The position numbers and the translations under genes were made by a program. The notes beneath the pieces were generated by a model. The model ran no database searches, was not told the DNA's origin, and worked only from the letters and a program-made list of their open reading frames with translations. Shown piece after piece: positions 44,169-52,956 of a stretch of DNA of 64,000 nt. Source of the DNA: Cytophagaceae bacterium. Its GTDB lineage: Bacteria > Bacteroidota > Bacteroidia > Cytophagales > Spirosomataceae. Numbering within the stretch: position 1 is the stretch's first letter; each line of letters opens with the position of its first letter. The DNA is taken from positions 310,001-374,000 of the forward strand of contig JAIXWL010000010.1 of assembly GCA_027491315.1 (NCBI GenBank). Direction: 5' to 3'.

Positions 44169-45243
44169 TTAATTTCCCATCAAATAAGCTTTGATAAACT
44201 CATTGATTTCACCATCCAAGACGGCATCCGTATTGGAAGTTTGATGATTTGTTCGATGATCCTTTACTCTTCGATCATCCAATACATAACTTCGAATCTG
44301 GGACCCCCACTCAATCTTTTTCTTTCCAGCCTCTACCTCAGCTCGTGCAGCATTTCGTTTATCTATTTCAATTTGGTATAATTTCGACTTCAATAAACGC
44401 AAGGCTACTTCCTTATTTTGCAATTGTGATCTTTCCTGTTGACAAGCAATTATGATTCCTGAAGGCCTGTGGGTTAAGCGCACTGCTGTTTCTACCTTAT
44501 TTACGTTTTGCCCACCTGCTCCTCCTGATCGGAAGGTATCCCAGTCAATATCTGCTGGATTCACATCAATCTCAATGGAATCATCCGCTAAGGGATAGAC
44601 GTAAACGGATGCGAAAGAGGTATGTCGACGAGCATTGGAATCAAAAGGCGAAATACGTACCAAACGATGAACTCCATTTTCAGAACGTAAATTTCCATAC
44701 GCAAATTCGCCTTCTATCTCAATCGTCACTGATTTTAAACCAGCAACATCGCCATCATTGGAATCTACCAAACGAACTTTAAAGCCATTTTTATCTGCCC
44801 ACATGGTATACATGCGAAGGAGCATACTTGCCCAATCTTGTGATTCTGTTCCTCCAGCTCCGGCATTGATTTCTAAAACAGCGCTCATTTGATCGCCCTC
44901 TTCTGACATCATTTTACGAAACTCTAGAGCCTCTAGTTTTTCTTCTAATTTAGCTCCCTCGATATCTACCTCTGCTTCAGTAGCATCACCAGACTCATAG
45001 AATTCCCAAATGGTTTCTAAATCTTCCATAGAAGCATTAAGTTTATCGAAACCCTCTGTCCAAAATTTCAAGCCACGCATCTCGCGCATGGTGCTTTCCG
45101 CTTTGTCAGGATTATTCCAAAACTCGGGATCCATGGTCACCGTTTCCAATTCGGAAATCAAATATTTTTTGTGATCGTAGTCAAAGATACCTCCTTAAAG
45201 CCTCTATTCTGGCTTTCAGGTCATTGAACCTGTCTTTTGTCAT
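44169..45243 (-). CDS. prfB: Peptide chain release factor 2 with programmed +1 frameshift
   Basis: RF2 terminates translation at UGA and UAA. The gene starts at ATG 45243 ([20 protein letters not shown]) and meets an in-frame TGA at 45183-45181. It continues in the +1 frame as [18 protein letters not shown], so the coding parts are 45243-45184 and 45182-44169, 357 residues in total. The classic signal AGGAGG-TAT-CTT-TGA-C is intact. The peptidyl-hydrolysis motif is [24 protein letters not shown] and the stop-recognition motif is SPF ([14 protein letters not shown]). The ORF track shows only the downstream part. Confidence 0.97.
45180..45195 (-). promoter_or_regulatory. prfB recoding site
   Basis: On the minus strand AGGAGGTATCTTTGAC holds an internal Shine-Dalgarno-like AGGAGG three bases before the slippery CTT and the in-frame TGA followed by C. 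RF2 autoregulates its own synthesis here in other bacteria. Confidence 0.95.
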
Positions 45244-45323
45244 ACCTAAATGTGTAATTAAGCTACAAATATACCCGCTTTTGTGCTAAATTGCGGACAA
45301 ATTCATTTAATTCAAGCAATACA

Positions 45324-46718
45324 ATGGCGCAACAATACGATTTAATCGTGGTAGGATCAGGCCCGGGAGGGTATGTAGCCGCGATACGAGCTTCTCAATT
45401 AGGCTTAAAATGTGCAGTCGTGGAAAAAGAATCTCTGGGCGGAATCTGCCTAAATTGGGGTTGTATTCCTACCAAAGCACTTTTAAAATCTGCTCAGGTT
45501 TTTGAATACATCAAACATGCTTCTGATTATGGAATTACGGTAAAAGGAGCAGAAGCAGACTTTAATGCTGTTATTCAACGCTCCCGTGGTGTAGCTGATA
45601 GCATGAGCAAAGGAGTTCAATTTTTGATGAAGAAAAACAAAATCGATGTGATCATGGGTTTTGGTAAAATCAAACCTGGCAAAAAAGTTGAAGTAACGGA
45701 TGCGGAAGGTAAATCAACTACCTATGAAGCCAAAAATGTAATGATTGCAACTGGTGCGCGCGCAAGGGCATTACCTAATATTCCTATCGATGGAGAAAAG
45801 GTAATCGAATACCGTAAGGCAATGAGCTTAAGTAAAAAACCCGATTCAATGGTGATCATTGGATCAGGTGCCATCGGGGTTGAATTTGCTTATGTATATG
45901 CTGCCATGGGAACCAAAGTGACCATAGTGGAATTCCTTCCAAATATTGTACCCGTTGAAGATGAGGACGTGTCCAAAGAGTTGGCTAAACAATACAAAAA
46001 AATGGGTATTGATATTTTAACCAATTCTAGTGTTGAAAAAGTAGATACAAAAGGAAAAGGGTGTAAGGTTTCTATTAAAACGCCAACGGGCAATCAAGAA
46101 ATTGAATGTGATATCGTTTTATCAGCTGCTGGAGTTATTTCAAATCTTGAAAACATCGGTTTAGAAGAGGTTGGTATCATCGTAGATAAAGGCAAAATTC
46201 CAGTGAATGCATGGTATGAAACTAATATGCCAGGCTATTTTGCAATTGGTGATGTTACCCCAGGCCCAGCTTTAGCCCACGTAGCATCTGCCGAGGGAAT
46301 CATTTGTGTAGAAAAAATAGCTGGACATAAAACAGAAGCCTTAGATTATACCAACATTCCTGGATGTACTTATTGTACACCTGAAATTGCCTCTGTAGGT
46401 ATGACGGAGAAAAAAGCTAAAGAAGCTGGCTACGATATTAAAGTGGGTAAATTCCCATTTGTCGCATCTGGAAAAGCCACCGCAGCTGGTGCTCGCGATG
46501 GCTTTGTCAAAGTAATCTATGATGCTAAATACGGAGAATTGCTTGGAGCACACATGATTGGTTATAACGTAACCGAAATGATTGCTGAAGCAGTTGTCGT
46601 ACGTAAATTAGAGAGTACTGCTTATGAAATCATGAAGTCAGTACACCCTCACCCGACCATTTCTGAAGCATTTAAAGGTGCAACAGAAGCGGCCTATGGT
46701 GAAGCAGTTGATTTATAG
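45324..46718 (+). CDS. lpdA: Dihydrolipoyl dehydrogenase
   Basis: A 464-residue FAD enzyme, the E3 subunit of the 2-oxoacid dehydrogenase and glycine cleavage complexes. Visible sites are the N-terminal FAD fold DLIVVGSGPGGYVAAIRASQLG, the redox disulfide GGICLNWGCIPTK, the NAD fold VIIGSGAIGVEFAYVYAAMG, AIGDVTPGPALAHVASAEG, and the C-terminal catalytic His-Glu in VHPHPTISEAF. The ATG at 45324 gives the canonical N-terminus. The 3' end overlaps the convergent DUF1080 gene by 6 nt. Confidence 0.97.
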   Translation: MAQQYDLIVVGSGPGGYVAAIRASQLGLKCAVVEKESLGGICLNWGCIPTKALLKSAQVFEYIKHASDYGITVKGAEADFNAVIQRSRGVADSMSKGVQFLMKKNKIDVIMGFGKIKPGKKVEVTDAEGKSTTYEAKNVMIATGARARALPNIPIDGEKVIEYRKAMSLSKKPDSMVIIGSGAIGVEFAYVYAAMGTKVTIVEFLPNIVPVEDEDVSKELAKQYKKMGIDILTNSSVEKVDTKGKGCKVSIKTPTGNQEIECDIVLSAAGVISNLENIGLEEVGIIVDKGKIPVNAWYETNMPGYFAIGDVTPGPALAHVASAEGIICVEKIAGHKTEALDYTNIPGCTYCTPEIASVGMTEKKAKEAGYDIKVGKFPFVASGKATAAGARDGFVKVIYDAKYGELLGAHMIGYNVTEMIAEAVVVRKLESTAYEIMKSVHPHPTISEAFKGATEAAYGEAVDL

Positions 46719-47345
46719 AAGTCGAACTTTAATCGACTTATACATTACTTTAGATTTGGGATCATGTGCTTGTATAGCGATGGTCCCATTTTTTATTAGT
46801 CTTAATTCTTGACCTTTATTTCTCAAAGGACTAGCTGGTTGCGTATAATCCACCACGGTGATTCCATTGAGTTTAGTAACGATACGGTTACCCTTTACAG
46901 TAACCACCATATCATACCACTCATTATCTTTCACATACACTTCGGCACAATCTACCACATTGTACAAACTAGCTGACCTTCTCCAATCGGTATGGGAATT
47001 GTTAACCTGAATTTCATAGCCTTGTTTTGGCCAATCGCTAGGTAAAAAATCAGTATGCACATATAATCCAGAGTTTGCACCAGGGAATGTCATAATTCGA
47101 GCTTGCACCTCGAAATCTTTGAAATTATGGTTATTAAATGGACCATCATAGTATAGGTGAGCACGTTGCCCTTCTACTACTAAATTTCCATCTTCTACAC
47201 GGAATGACTCCGGTCTTTCGCTGGCTTTCCAACCATCCAAGGTTTTACCATCAAATAATTCTACCCATTTCCCTTTTTGTGAGAATCCTACTGAGCTAGC
47301 CAATAAGCCTAGCATAACGGTCAATACAATCTTTTTCATTTTCAT
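46713..47345 (-). CDS. Secreted DUF1080 protein (3-keto-disaccharide hydrolase family)
   Basis: A 210-residue protein with signal peptide KKIVLTVMLGLLASSVGFSQ and a single concanavalin-like DUF1080 domain. It shows WVELFDGKTLDGWKAS, NHNFKDFEVQARIMTFPGANSGLYVHTDF, WPKQGYEIQVNNSH and KNGTIAIQAHDP. Members studied elsewhere act on 3-keto sugars or glycosides. A Gfo/Idh/MocA dehydrogenase lies directly upstream (2-nt gap), which supports a pathway oxidising a glycoside at C3 and then cleaving it. Start 47345 or 47339 (both ATG). Confidence 0.86.
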   Translation of the reverse strand: MKMKKIVLTVMLGLLASSVGFSQKGKWVELFDGKTLDGWKASERPESFRVEDGNLVVEGQRAHLYYDGPFNNHNFKDFEVQARIMTFPGANSGLYVHTDFLPSDWPKQGYEIQVNNSHTDWRRSASLYNVVDCAEVYVKDNEWYDMVVTVKGNRIVTKLNGITVVDYTQPASPLRNKGQELRLIKNGTIAIQAHDPKSKVMYKSIKVRLL

Positions 47346-47347
47346 AG

Positions 47348-48670
47348 TTAAATTTTTATACCCCAAGTTTTGTTCAATTTTCTACCTAATAATGCATTGG
47401 CCTCGGCATCATTGAATTTTTCCGTTTTTGGATTCCATTCCAATGATTTGTTTAAGGCATAGGCTATATTTCCTATGTTACAAACCGAAGCTGTCCTATG
47501 GCCTATTTCCACATCGCAAATTGGCATAGTTCTGTTTCTAATGGCCTGAATAAAGTCTGTATAATGATTTTCACTCTTATATACGTGCTTTTCATTTGGA
47601 CCAATGATACGGTCTTTCAGTTCAGGCTTAGATGTTTCTAGTTTTTTTCTAGCGCTACGCAATGTTCCTTCCGTACCCACAAATTCTATCCCATTATTCC
47701 ATTCCCATGGTTGATGGGTCATGGTAATACCATTGGCATAGGTATAGGTTAAATAAGGCTGATCTTTTCCTTGAGGTGCACTAACCTTCACCGGACCCGA
47801 TTGATCCATATCCAATGCCCATTGAACGATATCAAACATATGAGCACCCCAATCTGTCATACCGCCTCCACCGAACTCCTTGTATTTTCTCCAGTTAGGA
47901 AATACATCCTGAGTAATTGGAGGTGCTAATTCCGAATTAAAGGCCACTACCTCATTAGGTCCTAACCATTTTTCAAAATCCAAACCCTCTGGTACAGACT
48001 GTGCGGCCAAATGATAAGCTTCAGGCGGTGGGCCAACATTGACTTTAATGGACTTAATCTCACCAATATATCCATTACGAATTAATTCAACTGCTTGACG
48101 AAACTCGGGCCAAGAACGTTGCATACTTCCTGTTTGAAATACTCGCTTATGTTTACGAGCAGCATTCACCATAGCTCTACCTTCTTTAACAGTCAGAGAT
48201 AATGGTTTCTCACAATAAATATCCTTACCTGCCTCTGATGCTCTAACGGCCATGGCTGCATGCCAATGGTCCGGAGTAGCAATGACTACGGCATCCACAT
48301 TTTTAGAAGCCAATAATTCTCGATAATCTTGGAAAACAGGAATGGGCGAATAGGCTCCCCAAGAAGGATTTTTGGTATAGTTTTCCTTAACACGGTCTAA
48401 GAATAAATTGGCCTTAGCTTGATAAACTTCGCTGATAGCACTGATTCTTACCTGACCAGTCGACAAAAAAGAGCCTGACAATCCTCTGCCTTGTTTACCT
48501 GTTCCAATAAATCCTAAATTAAGTACATCACTAGGGGCAAGGTAAGAACTTCCATCCGGACGCTTCCCTCCTAACACATGCCTGGGAACAATCATGATTG
48601 AACCAAAGGCTAAACTGGCTTTCGAAAGAAAATCCCTCCGATTTAAGCCATCGTTATGCTTATTTTTCAT
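47348..48670 (-). CDS. Tat-exported Gfo/Idh/MocA-family oxidoreductase
   Basis: A 440-residue NAD(P)-dependent sugar dehydrogenase-like protein with a twin-arginine signal (LNRRDFLSKASLAFGSIMIV). The Rossmann motif is LNLGFIGTGKQGRGLSG. The catalytic EKP is in DIYCEKPLSLTVKEG, and the substrate domain has GGGGMTDWGAHMFDIVQWAL with a likely active-site Asp/His. With the DUF1080 gene it forms a two-gene operon. Export of such an oxidoreductase suggests a tightly bound cofactor loaded before Tat transport. The ATG at 48670 is preferred to the TTG at 48676. Confidence 0.9.
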   Translation of the reverse strand: MKNKHNDGLNRRDFLSKASLAFGSIMIVPRHVLGGKRPDGSSYLAPSDVLNLGFIGTGKQGRGLSGSFLSTGQVRISAISEVYQAKANLFLDRVKENYTKNPSWGAYSPIPVFQDYRELLASKNVDAVVIATPDHWHAAMAVRASEAGKDIYCEKPLSLTVKEGRAMVNAARKHKRVFQTGSMQRSWPEFRQAVELIRNGYIGEIKSIKVNVGPPPEAYHLAAQSVPEGLDFEKWLGPNEVVAFNSELAPPITQDVFPNWRKYKEFGGGGMTDWGAHMFDIVQWALDMDQSGPVKVSAPQGKDQPYLTYTYANGITMTHQPWEWNNGIEFVGTEGTLRSARKKLETSKPELKDRIIGPNEKHVYKSENHYTDFIQAIRNRTMPICDVEIGHRTASVCNIGNIAYALNKSLEWNPKTEKFNDAEANALLGRKLNKTWGIKI

Positions 48671-48942
48671 TTGCAAATAGGTTAATTAATTGGCATAAAT
48701 GTAAACGAATTTCACCAAATAAAAAACCTTATCTGTCTGCCGATAAATTGATTACGAATTTGACCTAGATGATTCTTAAAAAAATAATTCCAATCAAATA
48801 AAATTGGCCACATCCTCACCCAAAACCTGGTGATAACTGAAAAAATAAAATTTCCCTACAAAAATATTTTTGAAAAAATGGAAACCTAAGGTCAGGGAAA
48901 ATCAAGTATGAAATTCAAATTATTCAAGTAATGGCTCCGTGT

Positions 48943-49566
48943 TTACTTTGATTTCCTTTCCAGATTTTTCATCATGTAATCGGCGATGAGTTTTTCTGAT
49001 GTAGTGGAACTTTGAGACAAAGCTTGCACAATTTGCCCCTGTTCTTTTTCTGATCTGTTCTGACTTATCTTTTTCTTCGCTTGCATGTTGGAAACAATTA
49101 TTTCAAAAGCCACTACCCCTTGAATCATGTTGGATTTATAACTATCCGACAGCGTATTCCATTGTTTTCTATAAGCACTATCAAAGTATTCAATACTAGA
49201 TTCCAAGAATTCCAAGGTTTCCTCGGGCTTTACAACTATTCTTGCACGACCATAAAGATGCACAGAAATATAATTCCAAGTAGGTACATTTTGTTCTTTC
49301 TCATAATGACTAGGAGAAATATAGGCGTGTGGCTCTTGGAAAATGATTAAGTTATCTTGCTCTTCCACATACTTCCATTGTTCATTCGCTTTCGCAAAGT
49401 GCGCTTGTAAAATGATTTGATTTTCTCTCTGAAAAGACACAAAGGGCAAATGAGTGGCTTTGGGTTTTCCATCCTCGAAGGAAACAATGGTTCCGAAACT
49501 GAACCTTTGAATAAAGTCCATAATTTCGGTTAAATCTGTCAATTGATTGACCAAAGGAATATACAT
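48943..49566 (-). CDS. FMN-binding PaiB-family protein
   Basis: A 207-residue flavin-reductase-like split-barrel protein. Family features are FGTIVSFEDGKPKATHLPFV, ILQAHFAKANEQWK, AYISPSHYEKEQNVPTWNYISVHLYG and the C-terminal KKISQNRSEKEQGQIVQAL. PaiB was described as a negative regulator of sporulation and protease genes in Bacillus, but most homologues are uncharacterised. No partner acetyltransferase (PaiA) is adjacent. Confidence 0.87.
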   Translation of the reverse strand: MYIPLVNQLTDLTEIMDFIQRFSFGTIVSFEDGKPKATHLPFVSFQRENQIILQAHFAKANEQWKYVEEQDNLIIFQEPHAYISPSHYEKEQNVPTWNYISVHLYGRARIVVKPEETLEFLESSIEYFDSAYRKQWNTLSDSYKSNMIQGVVAFEIIVSNMQAKKKISQNRSEKEQGQIVQALSQSSTTSEKLIADYMMKNLERKSK

Positions 49567-49633
49567 CGTTCTGCGGATTTACTTGAACAAATGTATTCAA
49601 ATCTGCTGGAGATGACTTGATCCTAAAATAAAA

Positions 49634-49660
49634 AAGACAAATCTACATTAGATTTGTCTT
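49634..49660 (-). terminator. Terminator after tRNA-Ser
   Basis: AAGACAAATCT-ACATT-AGATTTGTCTT is an 11-bp stem followed on the minus strand by a T-run. It lies 4 nt after the tRNA 3' end and shares its arm with the 16-nt repeat family. Confidence 0.82.
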
Positions 49661-49664
49661 AGAG

Positions 49665-49752
49665 CAGAGGGGAAGGGATTCGAACCCTCGATAAGCTTGA
49701 GGCCTATACACACTTTCCAGGCGTGCTCCTTCAACCACTCGGACACCCCTCT
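49665..49752 (-). tRNA. tRNA-Ser (anticodon GGA)
   Basis: An 88-nt class II tRNA. The acceptor stem AGAGGGG pairs with CCCCTCT, with discriminator G. The D-arm is GTCCGAGTGGTTGAAGGAGC. The anticodon stem CACGC/GTGTG encloses CTGGAAA, giving anticodon GGA for UCC/UCU. There is a long variable arm, and the T-arm is GAGGG-TTCGAAT-CCCTT. The CCA end is not encoded. Confidence 0.96.
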
Positions 49753-49985
49753 GTTTGGGAGGGCAAAACTAATCAATTCTTTTGAAGAATGGAAACAGCA
49801 TGTTACATCCTTCCTGCATTAAACCAAATTCTTTTATCCAATGGGACCAGACCTTGGTAGATTTTTTTCCTAAAAATCATTTTAAATCTGGTATTGGGAA
49901 CTATGACCAACCGAATTCATCAGGGTATAATTATTGCTTTACATCCAAAATTCCCGCTTTTTTTTGATATTCGAATTAAAAATCC

Positions 49986-50016
49986 TTTGTCGAATAAGGT
50001 CTAATGTGTAATTTTG
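49986..50016 (+). promoter_or_regulatory. Promoter of the sulfite reductase operon
   Basis: TTTG (49986-49989), exactly 19 nt, then TAATTTTG (50009-50016). This is a full match to the Bacteroidota consensus TTTG-N19-TAnnTTTG. Confidence 0.72.
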
Positions 50017-50023
50017 CTTAAAA

Positions 50024-50040
50024 TCTATATATTATATAGA
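50024..50040 (+). promoter_or_regulatory. Palindromic operator candidate at the sulfite reductase start site
   Basis: TCTATATA-T-TATATAGA is a perfect 8+1+8 palindrome starting 8 nt after the -7 box, hence over the likely transcription start. It is about 27 nt before the ATG. It fits a repressor site responding to sulfur supply; the regulator is unknown. Confidence 0.55.
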
Positions 50041-50066
50041 GTATATAAGATTAAAACCATGCCATT

Positions 50067-52157
50067 ATGCAAAGCTTCCGCTCAGAAATAGAAAATCCTA
50101 TAGTAGAAAAAGACATCATCGATCTTGCCAAGAAAATTGCTCAATTTAGAGCGGGTGAGATTCATGAAGAGAAATTCAGAAGCCTTCGTTTGGCTCGTGG
50201 AGTATATGGCCAGAGGCAGCAAGGAGTTCAAATGGTTCGTATTAAACTTCCTTATGGTAAAATTAAATTTAACCAATGGAGACGAATAGCAGCCATATCT
50301 GATGAGTATTCTACGGGAAATTTGCATTTAACTACACGTCAAGATATACAAATTCACTTTGTTTCCTTAGACCGTACACCTGAGCTATGGGCAAAATTAG
50401 AGCAAGATGATATCACGCTCAGAGAAGCTTGTGGCAATACGGTAAGAAATATTACCGCCTCTCCTACTTCAGGAATAGATCCATTGGAGTTATTTGATGT
50501 TAGCGCACATGCTGATACTGCATTTCGCTATTTATTGAGAAATCCGATTTGTCAAGAAATGGGAAGAAAGGTAAAAATTTCTTTCTCCAACACCGATGAG
50601 GATACCTCTTTAGCTTATTTGCACGACATGGGCTTTATCCCTAAAATGAAGGATGGGATCAAAGGATTTAAGGTGGTAGTAGGCGGAGGTTTAGGGGCCC
50701 AACCAATGTTGGCTTATACCGCTTATGAATTTTTAGCTGAGAATAAAATTATTCCATTCATGGAAGCGGTTTTACGTGTTTTTGACCGTCATGGCGAAAG
50801 AAATTCTCGTCATAAGGCACGTATGAAGTTTTTAATTCAAAAAATTGGATTCGAAGCTTTCATGGATTTAGTAAATGCTGAAACAAAAGCATTAAAAAAT
50901 CAAGTAGTTGAAATTCCCGCGGATGGAGTTTGGGAGGTTTCTATTCCATCTAAATTAGCCGATGTAGCATCCGATGGTTCGGAAGCATACCAAACATGGT
51001 TAAGTTCCAATACCTTTGAACAAAAGCAAGAAGGTTATTTCGGAGTCTATGTACGTATATTAAACGGCAATATATCCAGTGATACTTCTCGTAGCCTCAT
51101 GGAAGCCTTGGAAGGATACATTGGAGATGATGTGCGTATCACGATTAACCAAGGCCTTCTATTTAAATTTGTTCCTCAACAAAACTTGGCATATGTATAC
51201 CAAGTGCTTAAAGAACATAATTTAGCTTCACCAGGAGCTAATTCTGTGGCCAATATCACTGCTTGCCCTGGTACAGATACTTGTAATTTAGCTATTTCAG
51301 ATTCAACCAACATTACGTCCAAATTAGAGGAGGTGATTTCACAAGATTTCCCTGAGTTAATACATGACAGCCAAATGAAAATTAAAATTTCTGGTTGTAT
51401 GAATGCTTGTGGGCAACATAGCATGGCAAGTATTGGTTTTCATGGTTCGTCCTTAAAGGCACCAGACAAACGTGTACTTCCTGCCTTACAAGTGTTATTG
51501 GGAGGAGCCACCTTAGGAAATGGAGAAGGAAAAATTGCCGACAAAGTCATTAAAGTTCCTTCCAAAAGAGGTCCAGAGGTGTTGCGTGTAGTATTAAATA
51601 ATTATGAAGAGAATGCTTTGGAGGGGGAATATTTTCATCAATATTACGACCGTCAAGGGGAAAAATATTTTTATAGCCTTTTAAAACCGATCGCTGATTT
51701 ACAATCATTGGTAGACGATGATTTCATTGACTGGGGGGCAGCAGAGGCATTTCATACGGAAATTGGTGTGGGTGAATGTGCTAGTGTTATTATTGATTTA
51801 GTAGCAACCTTGCTTTTTGAATCAGAAGAAAAATATGATTGGTGCAAAAGCGCACTTGAAGACAAGCGCTGGGCAGATGCCATTTACCATGCCTATAGTG
51901 TATTTGTTTCAGCCGCCAAGGCTTTACTATTAGATAAGAGTGTACAAGTTTCCACTCAGCATGCCGTTATTACCAAGTTCGACGAACAGTATGTGCAGAC
52001 TGGAGATTTTGCTTTAGAAGCAGAAAGCTTTTCGGCAATGGTACTTCAAATCAACCAACATGAGCCAAGTGAGGCATTTGCTAAAGCCTATGCTAAGCAA
52101 GCTTTGAGCTTTTTGGAAACTGCCAGTTTATTCCGCCAATCTATTGCTAGTAAATAA
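50067..52157 (+). CDS. Siroheme sulfite/nitrite reductase with C-terminal HEPN domain
   Basis: A 696-residue protein. Residues 1-540 are an assimilatory sulfite/nitrite reductase (ferredoxin-type hemoprotein) with two half-repeats. It shows NLHLTTRQDIQIHFV, EACGNTVRNITASP, and the siroheme/[4Fe-4S] ligands C-x5-C (TACPGTDTCN, C400/C406) and C-x3-C (SGCMNACGQH, C444/C448). Residues about 565-690 form a helical HEPN-like domain (ALEDKRWADAIYHAYSVFVSAAKALLLDK). The fusion is seen in Bacteroidota annotations, but its job is not known. Neighbouring cobA supplies siroheme precursor, which favours sulfite reduction in sulfate assimilation. Confidence 0.9.
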   Translation: MQSFRSEIENPIVEKDIIDLAKKIAQFRAGEIHEEKFRSLRLARGVYGQRQQGVQMVRIKLPYGKIKFNQWRRIAAISDEYSTGNLHLTTRQDIQIHFVSLDRTPELWAKLEQDDITLREACGNTVRNITASPTSGIDPLELFDVSAHADTAFRYLLRNPICQEMGRKVKISFSNTDEDTSLAYLHDMGFIPKMKDGIKGFKVVVGGGLGAQPMLAYTAYEFLAENKIIPFMEAVLRVFDRHGERNSRHKARMKFLIQKIGFEAFMDLVNAETKALKNQVVEIPADGVWEVSIPSKLADVASDGSEAYQTWLSSNTFEQKQEGYFGVYVRILNGNISSDTSRSLMEALEGYIGDDVRITINQGLLFKFVPQQNLAYVYQVLKEHNLASPGANSVANITACPGTDTCNLAISDSTNITSKLEEVISQDFPELIHDSQMKIKISGCMNACGQHSMASIGFHGSSLKAPDKRVLPALQVLLGGATLGNGEGKIADKVIKVPSKRGPEVLRVVLNNYEENALEGEYFHQYYDRQGEKYFYSLLKPIADLQSLVDDDFIDWGAAEAFHTEIGVGECASVIIDLVATLLFESEEKYDWCKSALEDKRWADAIYHAYSVFVSAAKALLLDKSVQVSTQHAVITKFDEQYVQTGDFALEAESFSAMVLQINQHEPSEAFAKAYAKQALSFLETASLFRQSIASK

Positions 52158-52158
52158 G

Positions 52159-52956
52159 ATGATCCAACAATTAAGTCGATTTAAATCATTAGAACCTCAA
52201 CCGAAACTTAGTGTGGTTGGTGCTGGACCTGGTGACCCTGAATTGATCACTTTAAAGGCCATTAAGGCTTTACAAAGTGCTCAAGCTGTTTTATTTGACG
52301 CCTTAGTAGATGTAAGTTTGCTAGAACATTGTTCTGAGCAATGTGAAAAAATATTTGTTGGAAAAAAAGCAGGAGAAAGTCATTCACAAGAGGCAATCAA
52401 TGAGCTTATTGTAAAAAAAGCCTATGAATTGGGTCATGTTGTTCGGTTAAAAGGAGGGGATCCGTTTGTTTTTGGAAGAGGCCAGGAAGAAATTGAATAT
52501 GCAAAGCAATTCGGCTTATTGACCGCCTATATCCCTGGCATAAGTTCATCATATGCAGCAGCCGGTGCAGCGGAAATCCCTTTAACTATCCGAGGGGTTA
52601 ATGAAAGTTTTTGGGTAATGACTGGGACAAAATCGGATGGTAGTTTGAGTAATGATTTACAACTTGGCTTACAATCCACAGCCACCATCATCATTTTGAT
52701 GGGTATGCATCGTTTAGCCGAGATCTCCAAGATTTGTCAGGAGGCTGGTAAAGCTCATATTTCGGCTGCTATAGTTCAAAATGGAACCATGGCACAGCAA
52801 AAAGTAGGATTAGGTATCGCCGGAGAACTTGAAAATTTGGCTAAAATTGAAGACCTTCGCAATCCCGCAGTTATTATCATCGGCGAAGTGGTTCGTCATG
52901 CCAAAAAGGATATCTGGGAAAAAGTATCTCACCTAATTAATAAAAATGAGCAATAG
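52159..52956 (+). CDS. cobA: Uroporphyrinogen-III C-methyltransferase
   Basis: A 265-residue SAM-dependent enzyme making precorrin-2, the precursor of siroheme. Signatures are LSVVGAGPGDPELITLKAIKALQSAQAVLFDALV, VVRLKGGDPFVFGRGQEEI and YIPGISSSYAAAGAAEIPLTIRGVN. It is the methyltransferase alone, without the CysG dehydrogenase/ferrochelatase part. The ATG is 1 nt after the sulfite reductase stop, and its 3' end overlaps the RidA-like gene by 11 nt. Its likely role is cofactor supply for the reductase. It could also feed B12 synthesis, although the B12 riboswitch and receptor suggest B12 uptake instead. Confidence 0.94.
   Translation: MIQQLSRFKSLEPQPKLSVVGAGPGDPELITLKAIKALQSAQAVLFDALVDVSLLEHCSEQCEKIFVGKKAGESHSQEAINELIVKKAYELGHVVRLKGGDPFVFGRGQEEIEYAKQFGLLTAYIPGISSSYAAAGAAEIPLTIRGVNESFWVMTGTKSDGSLSNDLQLGLQSTATIIILMGMHRLAEISKICQEAGKAHISAAIVQNGTMAQQKVGLGIAGELENLAKIEDLRNPAVIIIGEVVRHAKKDIWEKVSHLINKNEQ

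Larger units (their letters stand above)
49753..50066. other. Intergenic region between tRNA-Ser and sulfite reductase gene
   Basis: 314 nt without a convincing gene. The 61-codon ORF at 49782-49967 has no recognisable features. The right end holds the sulfite reductase promoter and a palindrome. Confidence 0.6.

Noticed and set aside
49665-49752. tRNA-Ser as an integration site for a genomic island
   Set aside because: No integrase gene or direct repeat of the tRNA 3' end was seen nearby, and the flanking genes are ordinary metabolic genes.
49782-49967. 61-codon ORF between tRNA-Ser and sulfite reductase
   Set aside because: Composition and sequence show no domain, signal or ribosome-binding context; probably chance.
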